64,000 nt of DNA from Acidipropionibacterium acidipropionici (GTDB lineage: Bacteria; Actinomycetota; Actinomycetes; Propionibacteriales; Propionibacteriaceae): contig NZ_CP013126.1 of NCBI RefSeq assembly GCF_001441165.1, positions 1,765,551 to 1,829,550 of the forward strand, read 5' to 3'. The notes below the pieces were generated by a model that was given only the letters and a program-made list of their open reading frames with translations, ran no database searches and was not told the DNA's origin. The position numbers and the translations under genes were made by a program. Positions 8,266 to 17,104 of this stretch are shown piece by piece. Position 1 is the stretch's first letter; every line of letters begins with the position of its first letter.

Positions 8266-8604
8266 TCAGATCGCTTGGACTCCGCGTTCTCCGGTGCGGA
8301 TGCGGATGACGTCGTCGACCGGCGAGATCCACACCTTCCCGTCCCCGATCTCTCCCGATCGGGCGGCGTCGCAGATGACGGTGGTGATCGGCTCGGCCTC
8401 GGCGTCGGAGGAGAGGATCTCGATGCGGACCTTCTCAACGAAGTCGATGGTGTACTCGGCTCCTCGGTAGACCTCGACATGTCCGCGCTGGCGGGCGTAT
8501 CCGCTGGCTTCCGAGATGGTCATTCCGGCGATCCCGTGCTGTGCCAGGGCGACCTGGACGTCGTCGAGGGCGGACTGCTGGACGATTGCGGTGATGAGTT
8601 TCAT
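8266..8604 (-). CDS. glnB: Nitrogen regulatory protein PII
   Basis: A 112-residue PII signalling protein of exactly the usual length. The T-loop carries Tyr51 (RGAEYTIDF), the residue uridylylated or adenylylated in the family, and the C-terminal signature GDGKVWISPVDDVIRIRTGE is complete. PII integrates ATP/ADP and 2-oxoglutarate levels and plugs AmtB when nitrogen is plentiful. Its start overlaps the amtB stop by 4 nt, the classic amtB-glnB(glnK) pairing, so glnK would be an equally good name. Control is probably through the GlnR-type boxes upstream of amtB. Confidence 0.96.
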   Translation of the reverse strand: MKLITAIVQQSALDDVQVALAQHGIAGMTISEASGYARQRGHVEVYRGAEYTIDFVEKVRIEILSSDAEAEPITTVICDAARSGEIGDGKVWISPVDDVIRIRTGERGVQAI

Positions 8605-9974
8605 GCGTTGGCTCCCGTCTTGTCAGAATCAGCGGCGGTCGCGGAGGGCCCGGTGGGGCTCTTCGGGGATGCCGGGAGAACCAGGGAGTCGCGGATGCGG
8701 TAGGAGCTGTAGCGGACGTTGGAGAGGTCGTATCCGGCCTCGGCGTGCTCGATGAGGTCGATGCCGGTGAGCTCGTCCTTGGTCGAGAGCCGGATGCCCA
8801 TGGTCTTCTTCAGGACCCAGGCGATGATGAAGCTCACGACGAAGCTGTAGATCATGACGGCCACGGCGCACAGGGCCTGGACGCCCAGCAGCTTGATGCC
8901 GCCGCCGTAGAACAGGCCCGAACCGTTGGCCTCCAGCGCGGCCGGGTGGCCGATCGCCATGTAGGTGGGATCGGCGACAAGGCCGATCACCACGGTGCCG
9001 ACCAGGCCACCGACCATGTGGACGCCCACGACGTCCAGCGAGTCGTCATATCCGAAGCGGTACTTCAGGCCGACGGCCATGGCGCAGATGATGCCGGCGA
9101 GGCCGCCGACGATGATGGCGCCCAGCGGGGAGACGGCCGCGCAGGCAGGGGTGATGCCGACGAGTCCGGCGACCATGCCCGAGGCTGCACCGAGGGTGGT
9201 GGGGTGACCGTCGCGGATCTTCTCAACGATGATCCAGCCGAGCAGTGCGGCGCCGGCGCCGATCAGGGTGTTGATCCAGGCGATGCCGGCGAGCTCGTTG
9301 GCGCCCAAGGCGGAACCGGCGTTGAAGCCGAACCAGCCGAACCACAGGCCGGCGGCGCCAAGCATCACCATGGTGGTGTTGTGGGGACGCATCGGCTTGG
9401 AGCCGAAGCCGACCCGCTTGCCGAGGACGAGGGCCAGAGCCAGGGCGCCGGCGCCGGCGTTGATGTGGATCGCGGTGCCACCGGCGAAGTCGACGGCGTG
9501 CATGGTGTTGAGGATCCAGCCGGTGCCGAAGACCCAGTTCGCGGCCGGGAAGTAGCACAGCACGCCCCACAGGGCGCTGAAGACCACCCAGGAGGAGAAT
9601 TTCATCCGGTCGGCGGCGGCCCCTGCCACCAGGGCGACCGCGATGATCGCGAATGCGGACTGGAAGGCGGCGAAGACGAAGAGCGGGATCGTTCCCTGCT
9701 CCCCGCCGATGACGCCGTGCATGCCCGCGTACTGGGCCGGGTTGCCGATGAATCCCTTGGAGTCGCCGAAGACCATCGAGAAGCCGAAGAGAATCCACAG
9801 GATGGCGATGGTCGCTGTGGGGATCATGCTCATCATGAGCATGTTGAGGACGCCCTTGGCGCGGACCATGCCGCCGTAGAAGAAGGCGACCGCGGGGGTC
9901 ATCCACAAGACGAGTACGGCGCTTGCCAGCACCCAGGCGGTATCGCCCGCGCTGATCTCAAGTAGTGGTGTCAT
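8601..9974 (-). CDS. amtB: Ammonium transporter AmtB
   Basis: A 457-residue channel of the Amt/Mep/Rh family with about eleven membrane segments. It starts directly with a membrane segment (TAWVLASAVLVLWMTPAVAF, then FYGGMVR), so a cleaved signal peptide is not obvious. Conserved blocks include DFAGGTAIHINAGAGALALA (containing a pore histidine), the AANWVFG region and VHMVGGLVG. The C-terminal cytoplasmic tail (from about residue 400, TKDELTGIDLIEHAEAGYDL) is the element that contacts PII. Upstream lie several GlnR-type half-sites, supporting induction on nitrogen limitation. Confidence 0.96.
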   Translation of the reverse strand: MTPLLEISAGDTAWVLASAVLVLWMTPAVAFFYGGMVRAKGVLNMLMMSMIPTATIAILWILFGFSMVFGDSKGFIGNPAQYAGMHGVIGGEQGTIPLFVFAAFQSAFAIIAVALVAGAAADRMKFSSWVVFSALWGVLCYFPAANWVFGTGWILNTMHAVDFAGGTAIHINAGAGALALALVLGKRVGFGSKPMRPHNTTMVMLGAAGLWFGWFGFNAGSALGANELAGIAWINTLIGAGAALLGWIIVEKIRDGHPTTLGAASGMVAGLVGITPACAAVSPLGAIIVGGLAGIICAMAVGLKYRFGYDDSLDVVGVHMVGGLVGTVVIGLVADPTYMAIGHPAALEANGSGLFYGGGIKLLGVQALCAVAVMIYSFVVSFIIAWVLKKTMGIRLSTKDELTGIDLIEHAEAGYDLSNVRYSSYRIRDSLVLPASPKSPTGPSATAADSDKTGANA

Positions 9975-10019
9975 GTCTCATATCTTCGAGGACCGGGATT
10001 GCAGCTCTGTTGGGCGAGT

Positions 10020-10088
10020 GTTACTGCCGGGTCACAGAATCACGCCGAATGTTCCGCATCTGTGACGTCGCGATGACGAATCCGTTAC
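10020..10088 (-). promoter_or_regulatory. GlnR-type operator array before amtB-glnB
   Basis: On the minus strand four 5-base half-sites recur with exact 11-bp periodicity: GTAAC (10084-10088), GTCAT (10073-10077), GTCAC (10062-10066) and GGAAC (10051-10055). A further pair, GTGAC and GTAAC with a 6-base spacer, lies at 10020-10035. This matches the known actinobacterial GlnR pattern GTnAC-N6-GaAAC. The array lies 46-114 bases before the amtB start, a normal place for activation. Confidence 0.7.
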
Positions 10089-10161
10089 AACCCCCTGCTG
10101 ACCAGTGGTTTCCCGACGTCTCCCAGCTGGCTTCCGGGCCGGGGTGCGGCTGTGAGAAGGG

Positions 10162-11136
10162 TCACCCGCAGGTGCCGGCGGGCATCTTCCGGGCCACTCC
10201 GGGCAGCGAGGCGGCCAGCCTGTCCAGGGCCGCGGTGCCCGCCGAGAAGCTGCCGTCGGAGGCCACCGCCTCCATCGAGACGGCGTACTGGCTCTTCCCC
10301 ACGGTGATGACGCCGGTCTGGCGCACCAGGTAGCGACCATCGATGCCGGGCCCCCAGCCGCCCTTGAAAAGTGAACCGTGGAGGGTGCCCAGGCCCCAGC
10401 TCTGATCGGAGGTCACCTGCCCCATGAGGGTGCGCAGCGGGGCGGCATCCGCGGTGCAGGCCATCGACGCCATGAAGACGGTCTGGTCGGGCAGCGACCA
10501 CATCGTCTGCCCCAGCACCGAGAAGTCCGGCCGGTCGGAGGTGGTGGCCGCGCGGGTCCGCGTGTCGTGGTGCCGGGCGAGCTCGGCGTCCACGGCCCTG
10601 GCCGCGGCGGCGTCGTCGCCGAGGCGTCGGGTAAGCGTCTCGACGGCCTGATTGTCCGAACGGGTGATGGCGGCGCGCACCGTCGACTCGGTGCCGGTCG
10701 CAGTGCCGGCGTGCAGATTGGCCAGCACGATCGGCAGCTTGATCGTCGACCAGGCGGGCCCGCCGGTCATGATCCCGGCCGTCCAGGGCACGGTCGCCGT
10801 GGCCGGGCCTCCGACCGGCGCCATGGACAGGCCCATCCGGGCGCCGGTCGCCTTCTCGGCCGCCGCCACAGCCGCGGTGGCGGCGGCAGGAGGGACGAGG
10901 GGAGAGGCCGAGCCGGAGAGAGCCGGGGTGGCCGTGAGTCCGCTGGGTGGCGGCGTGCTCCAGCGGGTTGCGCCGGAAGCGGACACGAAACTCGCCGCGG
11001 TGCTCGCCGCAGGAGCACCCCGGGGCTCCGACCGGGAGAGACGGGCTCCGATCACCAGGGCGAGCACCAGGGCCACGGCCACCACGATCAGCAGGGTGCG
11101 ACGGCGCGCGGGGGCCCCGGAGGGGGTGGTGGGCAT
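10162..11136 (-). CDS. Membrane-anchored class A serine hydrolase
   Basis: A 324-residue protein with a short basic N-terminus, one membrane segment (about residues 13-31, RTLLIVVAVALVLALVIGA) and a low-complexity Ala/Ser/Pro linker to about residue 88. The rest is a beta-lactamase-type domain with S130-T-I-K133, S160-D-N162 and K258-G-G260. The ATG at 11136 is preferred over an earlier in-frame start because an AGGAGG ribosome-binding site precedes it and the signal anchor then sits at the N-terminus. It is probably surface-anchored and acts on cell-wall peptides or beta-lactams. No conserved resistance-enzyme omega loop was recognised, so antibiotic resistance should not be assumed. Confidence 0.8.
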   Translation of the reverse strand: MPTTPSGAPARRRTLLIVVAVALVLALVIGARLSRSEPRGAPAASTAASFVSASGATRWSTPPPSGLTATPALSGSASPLVPPAAATAAVAAAEKATGARMGLSMAPVGGPATATVPWTAGIMTGGPAWSTIKLPIVLANLHAGTATGTESTVRAAITRSDNQAVETLTRRLGDDAAAARAVDAELARHHDTRTRAATTSDRPDFSVLGQTMWSLPDQTVFMASMACTADAAPLRTLMGQVTSDQSWGLGTLHGSLFKGGWGPGIDGRYLVRQTGVITVGKSQYAVSMEAVASDGSFSAGTAALDRLAASLPGVARKMPAGTCG

Positions 11137-11279
11137 GGGGACCTCCTGGTGGGGTGATCGTGAGCCCGAACAGGGGCTGGCCGATCCGGGGCTCCCTATA
11201 TTCTGGAGTAACTGAAGGGGCGATGCGCATTCGTCGCCCCGGCAGGTGACGAATCGACGAGTGGACGCGTGGAGAAGGG

Positions 11280-12158
11280 GTGTTGTCGGCTGTGTTCTGC
11301 GCACGGTGTGGAGCCCGGGTGGGGTCCCAGGAGACCACCTGCCCCAGATGCGCCCTGGACCTCAGGCTGTCGGGGGCGGTGCGGCTGACCAATCCCGCGC
11401 TGGGCAACAACCGCTACAACGCGGTGCCCCGGCCCTCACGGCGTCCACCCGAACAGTCCTCGGACGAGAACGCCGTCACCCGGGTGATGCCCTCGCTGGT
11501 GCCCCGCCCCGACACTCCCCGCAATGCCTCCTCGGATCCCGACGCGACGATGGTCCGTCCGATGCCGCAGCCGGGCGCCGGGCAGCGACCCGGCCCGGCA
11601 GGGCGCCCCGGAGACTCGGGAGGCGGTATCTGGCGTCCGATCGAGGGACCGGGCAAGGGATCTCCGGAGGACGACGCCACCCAGGTGCTGCCGTCGGTCG
11701 GCCGGCCCCGGACCGACCAGGAACCGCGGACCCAGGGGTCGATCCCGACCCGGACGAGGCCCCAGGCAACGTCGGGACGCGCGGACGCCGCCCCGCCGGT
11801 GCCGCCGCAGGCGCTGGCGGCCGGGAACGGCGACGGGTCCCTGCCGTCCTCCTGGTTCCGCGATCCGGAGGTGGAGCGCAGCCGCGACATGCGGCGTCAG
11901 GGGCCGGCCCAGAATCCGGTCTTCACCCCGCCTCCGATGCCCGAGTCGCCGTCCGAACCGGCGCCGGGGCCGCATACTCCTGAACCGCGCTCACGACGCT
12001 GGATGGTCGTGTTCATCCTCGTGATGACCCTGACCTTCATGATCCTGGGCGTCGTCGTGTGGTGGATGCTCGGCGGGCCGATGACCAGGTCGGGCTCGCT
12101 GCCCGCGGTCGGGGCGATCAGCCCGTCGTGGCCGGGGCATCCAGTCGGCCACAGTTGA
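11280..12158 (+). CDS. Zinc-ribbon protein with disordered linker and C-terminal membrane anchor
   Basis: A 292-residue protein of unknown function. Two CxxC knuckles near the N-terminus (FCARCGARV and TCPRCALDL) form a zinc ribbon. A long Pro/Arg/Asp-rich, probably disordered region follows (about 45-240), then one membrane segment (about 242-267, MVVFILVMTLTFMILGVVVW) and a short tail. The start is a GTG at 11280 with GGAGAAGGG upstream; the first knuckle begins at residue 7, so a later start is unlikely. Similar zinc-ribbon/TM proteins are common in actinobacteria, but no role is assigned. It converges with the SixA-like gene 20 bases away. Confidence 0.75.
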   Translation: MLSAVFCARCGARVGSQETTCPRCALDLRLSGAVRLTNPALGNNRYNAVPRPSRRPPEQSSDENAVTRVMPSLVPRPDTPRNASSDPDATMVRPMPQPGAGQRPGPAGRPGDSGGGIWRPIEGPGKGSPEDDATQVLPSVGRPRTDQEPRTQGSIPTRTRPQATSGRADAAPPVPPQALAAGNGDGSLPSSWFRDPEVERSRDMRRQGPAQNPVFTPPPMPESPSEPAPGPHTPEPRSRRWMVVFILVMTLTFMILGVVVWWMLGGPMTRSGSLPAVGAISPSWPGHPVGHS

Positions 12159-12178
12159 GGTAGCCGGCGCTCAGCGGA

Positions 12179-12670
12179 TCAGGGGCGCTGGATCCCGCGC
12201 AGCAGGCCGGTGGCGTCCTCGTCGGCCAGGCTCTCCCAGGTGCCCTCGACGGCGATCTCGGTGAGGGTGGCCGGCGGGTACCAGCGGCCCACCTCGTCGA
12301 CCGTCTGCGGGTCCGCGCCCTCGGAGAGTTGGCTGGCCAGGGCCGGGACGGTGGGGGCGTGGCCGACCACCAGGAGGGTGCCGACCTCCTCCTCGATCTC
12401 CGAGATCCGCTGGCGCATGATCGTCGTGCCGCCGTGGTAGAGGATGGGCATCACCTCCACAGGGCAGTCCAGACCCGTCCCCTCGAAGGTCTGGCGGGCG
12501 CGAAACGCCGAGGAGCAGAGGGCCCGGTCGACCCCGCGGAGCTTGAGCCGCTCACCGACCAGCTCGGCCTGGCGCTTCCCCAGGGCGGTGAGCGGGCGGT
12601 CGGCGTCGGTGCCCCCGCCGGAGACGATGTTCGCGGTCTGGGCGTGGCGCAGCAGGAACAGGGTGTGCAT
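12179..12670 (-). CDS. SixA-like histidine phosphatase
   Basis: A 163-residue phosphoglycerate-mutase-fold protein of the SixA branch. The catalytic motif is L-R8-H9-A at the N-terminus, and the second histidine is in LLVVGHAPTVPALA (GHAP). The length and the missing lid insertions fit SixA (phosphohistidine phosphatase) rather than a metabolic mutase. SixA acts on phosphohistidine of signalling or phosphotransfer proteins; the target here is unknown. It is probably monocistronic, diverging from the esterase at 12803. Confidence 0.88.
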   Translation of the reverse strand: MHTLFLLRHAQTANIVSGGGTDADRPLTALGKRQAELVGERLKLRGVDRALCSSAFRARQTFEGTGLDCPVEVMPILYHGGTTIMRQRISEIEEEVGTLLVVGHAPTVPALASQLSEGADPQTVDEVGRWYPPATLTEIAVEGTWESLADEDATGLLRGIQRP

Positions 12671-12802
12671 GGCCCATGCTTACCATCCGAAGCGGGGTTG
12701 CGAGGGGGGGATGGCCGCCGTCGCGGACTGCGGAACGGGCGGTCCTGTGCGGCGGGGTTGCATGGGGGTCCTCCCCTTAGCACGATCAAATAGGATCTCT
12801 TT

Positions 12803-13801
12803 ATGCCGCTGACAGATCTGTCCGTCGACGAGGCCCGCGATTTCTGCCCGGAGATCCCCGAGCCCGACGGGTTCGACGAATTCTGGGCGACGACCCTGGA
12901 CCGGCACGAGGGCATCGGGCTGGACGTCGTGACCACTCCCTTCGACAATCGTCAGCGGGCAGTCAGAACATGGGACGTCCGATACGCCGGTTACCTCGGA
13001 AGCCCCGTCTCGGCGTGGCTCCATGTGCCGGCCGGGGCATCGGGTCCCATGCCGGTCGTCGTGAGCTACAAGGGATACAGCTCATCGAGGGGGGTGCCCT
13101 TCGCGACGCCCTTCGCGGCGGCCGGCTACGCCCACCTGGTCATCGATCCGCGGGGCCAGGGGTGGGCCCACCCCAATATCGTCGAGAACGCCCCCGACGA
13201 CGGGCCCTGGGGAGGGGGATCGGGAACACCGGGGTGGATGACCCCGCATCTGGATGATCCGGGGCAGCACTACTTCCGAAGGCTTTACACCGATGCCTTC
13301 CGCGGTCTCCAGGTGGCCCGCGGCCTGGAGGTGGCCGACCCCGACCGGGTGGTCCTGGTGGGGCACAGTCAGGGCGGCGCCCAGGCCGCCGCAGTGGCGG
13401 GTCTGGCGGCGATGCGGGGGATCGGGCTGCGGGCGGTGTGCGTCGACTCCCCGTTCCTGTCGTGCATCCGGCGCAGTGTGGATGTGGCCTCGGCGGGCCC
13501 CTACCTGGAGGTGGTCTCCTACCTGCACGCCCATCCTGGTCTGGTGGGCCGGGCCTTCCGGACCCTCGGCATGTTCGACGTCGTGCATTTCGCCTCGCGG
13601 GCACGCGCCAGGGCGCTGTTCTCAGTGGCGATGATGGATCCGGTGTGCCCGCCGTCGACGGCCTGGGCCGCCTTCAACCACTGGGGGGAGCGGAACCCGG
13701 GGGTGCTCAAGGACATCAATGTCTATCCCTTCGCCGAGCACGGGGCCGGCGAGGAGGTCCAGACCTGGAATCAGCTGGGCCTGCTGGCGCAGGTGCTGTG
13801 A
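12803..13801 (+). CDS. Acetyl xylan esterase / cephalosporin-C deacetylase family hydrolase
   Basis: A 332-residue alpha/beta-hydrolase of carbohydrate esterase family 7 type. It opens with the family-typical PDGFDEFW segment, and the GYSS-like oxyanion region (YKGYSSSRG) follows near residues 90-100. The nucleophile Ser189 lies in GHSQGG, with the remaining triad supplied by the region MDPVCPPSTAWAAFNHW and His near FAEHGAGEE. Members remove acetyl groups from xylo-oligosaccharides and some antibiotics. There is no signal peptide, so it acts on imported or small substrates. The gene stands alone with a palindromic terminator 3' to it. Confidence 0.88.
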   Translation: MPLTDLSVDEARDFCPEIPEPDGFDEFWATTLDRHEGIGLDVVTTPFDNRQRAVRTWDVRYAGYLGSPVSAWLHVPAGASGPMPVVVSYKGYSSSRGVPFATPFAAAGYAHLVIDPRGQGWAHPNIVENAPDDGPWGGGSGTPGWMTPHLDDPGQHYFRRLYTDAFRGLQVARGLEVADPDRVVLVGHSQGGAQAAAVAGLAAMRGIGLRAVCVDSPFLSCIRRSVDVASAGPYLEVVSYLHAHPGLVGRAFRTLGMFDVVHFASRARARALFSVAMMDPVCPPSTAWAAFNHWGERNPGVLKDINVYPFAEHGAGEEVQTWNQLGLLAQVL

Positions 13802-13818
13802 GCACAGCGCGCATTCTG

Positions 13819-13868
13819 CTAGCTGGAGCCCGCATTTCTGCCGGGATCGTCCGAAATGCGCCCTCCAG
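13819..13868. repeat. Palindromic repeat / bidirectional terminator (copy 1)
   Basis: Arms 13823-13837 and 13854-13868 pair over 15 bp with a two-base mismatch in the middle and a 16-base loop. It sits between convergent genes (esterase, methylase) and can terminate both. The outer sequence CTAGCTGGAG at 13819-13828 recurs at 56183-56192 in another palindrome with a similar centre, so this is one copy of a dispersed family. Confidence 0.65.
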
Positions 13869-13887
13869 CGAGTGATTCGCGCAGCAG

Positions 13888-14898
13888 CTAGGCCTTCACG
13901 GCGACGGCGAGGTCGCGCTGGATGGAGGAGTCGACCCGGTGGGAGAAGCGCGACCATTCGGCCCCGTCGAGGGGCTCCAGCCCGGCCTTGACGAACATGG
14001 CCAGCAGGTCCTCGCGGGCCAGGCCGTGGGTGTTCCAGGACAGGCCGAGCGCCCCTCCGCGTCGCAGCTGCCCGGCCCACACGGGCAGCGCCTCGGCGAG
14101 CAGGGCGGCCGGTGAGCGGTCCTTCCCCGAGCCGGTGTGGGAGCCGTGGACGACGCCGTAGGGGGCGTCGGTGACGATGGCGTCGAAGGTCCTCCTCCCC
14201 CACAGCGAGGCCGAGTCGCGGGTGTCGCCGGTGAACACCCCGATGCTCAGCGGCTCGGCACCCGGCAGCCGCAGCTCGGCGTCGAAGCGCTGGCCGATGG
14301 CGCGGCCCTCCCGGCGCACCTTGGAGGTGCGGGCCGTGTGCTTGAGGCGCTTGCGGCGCAGCCAGGTGGACAGGTGGGCGGCCATCGCCTCGACGGCCCT
14401 GGTGTCGTCCTCCACCCCGAAGCCGTTGTGCCCGGCCAGCCAGCAGGTGGTCAGGGTGGTGCCGCGCCCGCACATCGGGTCGAGCACCGACAGCCTCTTG
14501 CCGGAGTCGCGCCGGGCTGCGGGGGAGCTCCGGAGGGCGGAGAGGGTGACGTTGACCAGCAGCCGGGTGAACTGCTCGTTCGTCTTGCCCTGGTACTTCG
14601 GGATGGTCACCAGGTCGTCGTCGACCAGGTCGGTGGCCGGCAGGGCGACCGGGCGCAGCAGATTCCCCTCGCGGGCGAAGCAGGCCAGTGACGCCGAGGC
14701 CCGGGACAGCGCCTCCAGGCGGGGCTCGGACAGCTCGTCGACGTCGAGCTCGAGGTAGTCGATCCCGGCCACCGTGGTCTGCCGGACATCCTGGACGCCT
14801 GGGCAGGTCAGCGCGATCTCGGCCGCCGACAGGGCGGGGGCCTGACCGGCGTAGACGTGGTTGGCGGAGGGGGCCAGCAGAATCAGGCAGGTGGGCAC
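13888..14898 (-). CDS. RNA/DNA methylase of the UPF0020/Trm11-like group
   Basis: A 336-residue predicted S-adenosylmethionine-dependent methyltransferase. The Rossmann motif I is LDPMCGRGTTL and the catalytic motif IV is DAPYGV, a variant of the NPPY/DPPY motif used by N-methylases acting on guanine or adenine in nucleic acid. The N-terminal third has no catalytic motifs and may bind the substrate. The GTG at 14898 is preferred because homolog-like sequence (MPTCLILLAPSANHVYAG) begins there; an ATG at 14943 would add 15 unconvincing residues. tRNA guanine methylation is the likeliest role from the family, unproven here. Confidence 0.75.
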   Translation of the reverse strand: MPTCLILLAPSANHVYAGQAPALSAAEIALTCPGVQDVRQTTVAGIDYLELDVDELSEPRLEALSRASASLACFAREGNLLRPVALPATDLVDDDLVTIPKYQGKTNEQFTRLLVNVTLSALRSSPAARRDSGKRLSVLDPMCGRGTTLTTCWLAGHNGFGVEDDTRAVEAMAAHLSTWLRRKRLKHTARTSKVRREGRAIGQRFDAELRLPGAEPLSIGVFTGDTRDSASLWGRRTFDAIVTDAPYGVVHGSHTGSGKDRSPAALLAEALPVWAGQLRRGGALGLSWNTHGLAREDLLAMFVKAGLEPLDGAEWSRFSHRVDSSIQRDLAVAVKA

Positions 14899-14969
14899 GC
14901 GGGCATTCTTCCACGTGCCGCCGGATGCGGGGCCGGGCCGCATGTCATCTCCCGACGTCGTCAGAGAAA

Positions 14970-15011
14970 AGTTGACCTGGGCAGCGGTATTCCACTGCCC
15001 AGGTCACAACT
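14970..15011 (-). terminator. Terminator after ppa, carrying a dispersed repeat core
   Basis: A 10-bp perfect stem (14976-14985 against 14996-15005) with a 10-base loop and further complementary ends (AGTTG and CAACT). It lies 44 bases downstream of the ppa stop on the minus strand. The central 20 bases (14980-14999) recur exactly at 39724-39743. Confidence 0.65.
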
Positions 15012-15054
15012 GGCTGCCGACGTCGAGAAGGGACGGGACGTCAGGAAAGGCGCG

Positions 15055-15615
15055 TCACGCCAGGTTGACGTTGTGGTGCTCGAAGGGGGTGCCCTTGGCG
15101 CGGTCGAAGGAGGAGTTGATCTCCGCCTCGGCGGGGATGCGTCCGGTCCAGGTGGCGCCCTCGACCGACTTCCCGGGTTCGAGGTCCTTGTAGACCGTGA
15201 AGAAGTGCTCGATCTCCATCAGCATGAGGTTGCCGACGTCGTCGATGTCGCGCAGATAGTCGCGACGGTGATCCGCGGTCGCCACGCACAGCACCTTGTC
15301 GTCGCCGCCCATCTCGTCCTGCATCTGGAACATCGCGATCGCACGGCATTCGATGAGGCATCCGGGGAAGGTCGGCTCCTGGAGGAGCACCATCGCGTCG
15401 AGGGGGTCGCCGTCCTCACCGAGGGTGCCCTCGATGAACCCGTAGTCGTAGGGGTACTGGGTGGAGGTGAACAGCGTGCGGTCCAGGCGGATACGACCGG
15501 TCTCGTGATCCATCTCGTACTTGTTCTTGGTGCCCCTGGGGATCTCGATCGTGACGTCGAACGTCATGCCCTCGGGCGGTGCGACGTTGAGCAAGTTCTG
15601 GAAGTCGTCGGTCAC
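15055..15615 (-). CDS. ppa: Inorganic pyrophosphatase
   Basis: A 186-residue family I soluble pyrophosphatase, which hydrolyses the pyrophosphate released by biosynthetic reactions. Conserved pieces are [11 protein letters not shown] near the N-terminus, the metal-binding signature [12 protein letters not shown] (D-G-D-P-L-D) and the later DDKVLCVA stretch. The GTG at 15615 is chosen because an AGAGAGGG ribosome-binding site precedes it and family members begin at this point; a longer ATG form would add 14 unlikely residues. It is monocistronic, diverging from dacB, and has its own palindromic terminator. Confidence 0.95.
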   Translation of the reverse strand: MTDDFQNLLNVAPPEGMTFDVTIEIPRGTKNKYEMDHETGRIRLDRTLFTSTQYPYDYGFIEGTLGEDGDPLDAMVLLQEPTFPGCLIECRAIAMFQMQDEMGGDDKVLCVATADHRRDYLRDIDDVGNLMLMEIEHFFTVYKDLEPGKSVEGATWTGRIPAEAEINSSFDRAKGTPFEHHNVNLA

Positions 15616-15685
15616 TGTCGACCCTCTCTTGTGTTTGGACGCGCGGATGGCGGACACTGTATATCCAGTTCGGAGGAGGGGCCCA

Positions 15686-17104
15686 GTGCCAGACAGACAT
15701 CGTCAGCGGGGGTCCCAGCCCTTACGGTTCCTGATTCTTGCACTCGTCCTGGCGGTCCTCGCGGGAGTCGGTGCGGTGTGGGGCAAGTCTATGCTCACAG
15801 CGTCGGGTGCGCTGCGCGACGGCGGCGCCTCGACGATCCCCTCCTCGCTCTACTCCCCGACCCCGGAGGCCGGCGGCCCGGGAGGGCGCGGGATCGTGGC
15901 GGCGGCCACTCCCGCGGCCAACTCCTCGACGCCGGCGAACCCCTCGGCGGTGGCCTCGCGGATCGCGGGGGTGACGGCGAAGCAGCCGGGCACCCTGGGG
16001 GCGGCCAGCGTCGACCTGACGACCGGCATCACCCTGTTCTCCAAGAACGCCGACGCCCTCATGACGCCGGCCTCCAACCTCAAGGTGCTCACCGGCATCG
16101 GGCTGCTCAACGCGGTCGACGCCGGGAAGACCTTCGCCACCAAGGTCGTGCGATCCTCCGACGACCCCTCGACGATCACCCTGGTCGGTGGGGGAGACCC
16201 CTACCTGCAGGCCACCCCGTCGGCCACCAATCCCGATTTCGCCTCCACCCAGGTGCTGGCGAAGAACACCGCCGCCGCCCTCAAGAAGGACGGCGTCACC
16301 TCCGTGACGCTCGACTACGACGACTCGCTGTTCGGCTCCGACTCGTGGAACTCCGCATGGCCGTCGAGCTATTCGGATCAGGTGACCCACATCAGCGCGC
16401 TGTGGGTCAATGAGGGCGTCGACGCCTCAGGGGCCCGGTCGACGACGCCGTCGCTGCAGGCCGCGACGACTTTCGCCTCCCAGCTCACGGCCTCCGGCAT
16501 CACCGTCACCGGAACTCCCGGCGCCAAGCAGGCGCCCAGCTCTGCGTCGACCGTGGCCTCGGTGAACTCGGCCCCCGTGGAGACCCTGTTGAAGACCGCC
16601 CTGCTGCACTCCGACAACTCGGCCACCGAGGTGCTGGGCCGCCAGTCGGCGCTGGCGGCCGGGAAGCCGGGCACCTTCGCCGGAGCCACCGCGAATCTCC
16701 AGGCCCAGCTCACCAGCCTGGGCGCATGGCAGTCCGGGGCGGTGCTCCAGGACACCTCCGGCCTGTCGCGGGGCAACCTGGTGAGCGCCACCATGCTGGA
16801 GAAGGCGTGGCGGGCGGCGCTCACCACGGCGCGCCTCCAGCCGATCGCCGACGCCGTGCCGGTGGCCCAGGTCTCCGGATCCCTGGCCAGCCGCTTCGGC
16901 GACGATGCCGACGTGGCCGGGCGCGGCGTCGTCCACGCCAAGACCGGCACGTTGACCGGGGTGTCCTCGCTGTCGGGGTGGATCCGCACCGCCGACGGCC
17001 GCGTCGTCGTGCAGGCCTTCCTGCTCAACAACTCCGCCGACGACTCGGCCTCCCACACCTGGCTGGACGCCGCCTGGTCGGCCGTGGCCTCCTGCGGCTG
17101 CTGA
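15686..17104 (+). CDS. dacB: D-alanyl-D-alanine carboxypeptidase/endopeptidase (PBP4, S13 family)
   Basis: A 472-residue low-molecular-mass penicillin-binding protein. The GTG at 15686 follows a strong GGAGGAGGGG site. Residues about 13-30 form a signal anchor, then a Ser/Pro/Ala linker to about residue 90. The S13 catalytic motifs are S130-N-L-K133, S309-D-N311 and K419-T-G421, with the long insertion between the first two that marks this family. It trims or cleaves peptidoglycan stem peptides outside the membrane. Its stop overlaps the tilS start by one base; the dacB-tilS-hpt-ftsH order is a conserved actinobacterial arrangement. Confidence 0.93.
   Translation: MPDRHRQRGSQPLRFLILALVLAVLAGVGAVWGKSMLTASGALRDGGASTIPSSLYSPTPEAGGPGGRGIVAAATPAANSSTPANPSAVASRIAGVTAKQPGTLGAASVDLTTGITLFSKNADALMTPASNLKVLTGIGLLNAVDAGKTFATKVVRSSDDPSTITLVGGGDPYLQATPSATNPDFASTQVLAKNTAAALKKDGVTSVTLDYDDSLFGSDSWNSAWPSSYSDQVTHISALWVNEGVDASGARSTTPSLQAATTFASQLTASGITVTGTPGAKQAPSSASTVASVNSAPVETLLKTALLHSDNSATEVLGRQSALAAGKPGTFAGATANLQAQLTSLGAWQSGAVLQDTSGLSRGNLVSATMLEKAWRAALTTARLQPIADAVPVAQVSGSLASRFGDDADVAGRGVVHAKTGTLTGVSSLSGWIRTADGRVVVQAFLLNNSADDSASHTWLDAAWSAVASCGC

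Noticed and set aside
15521-15685. An upstream start for dacB that would overlap ppa
   Set aside because: The added residues are antisense to ppa and precede the signal anchor; the GTG at 15686 has a strong ribosome-binding site.
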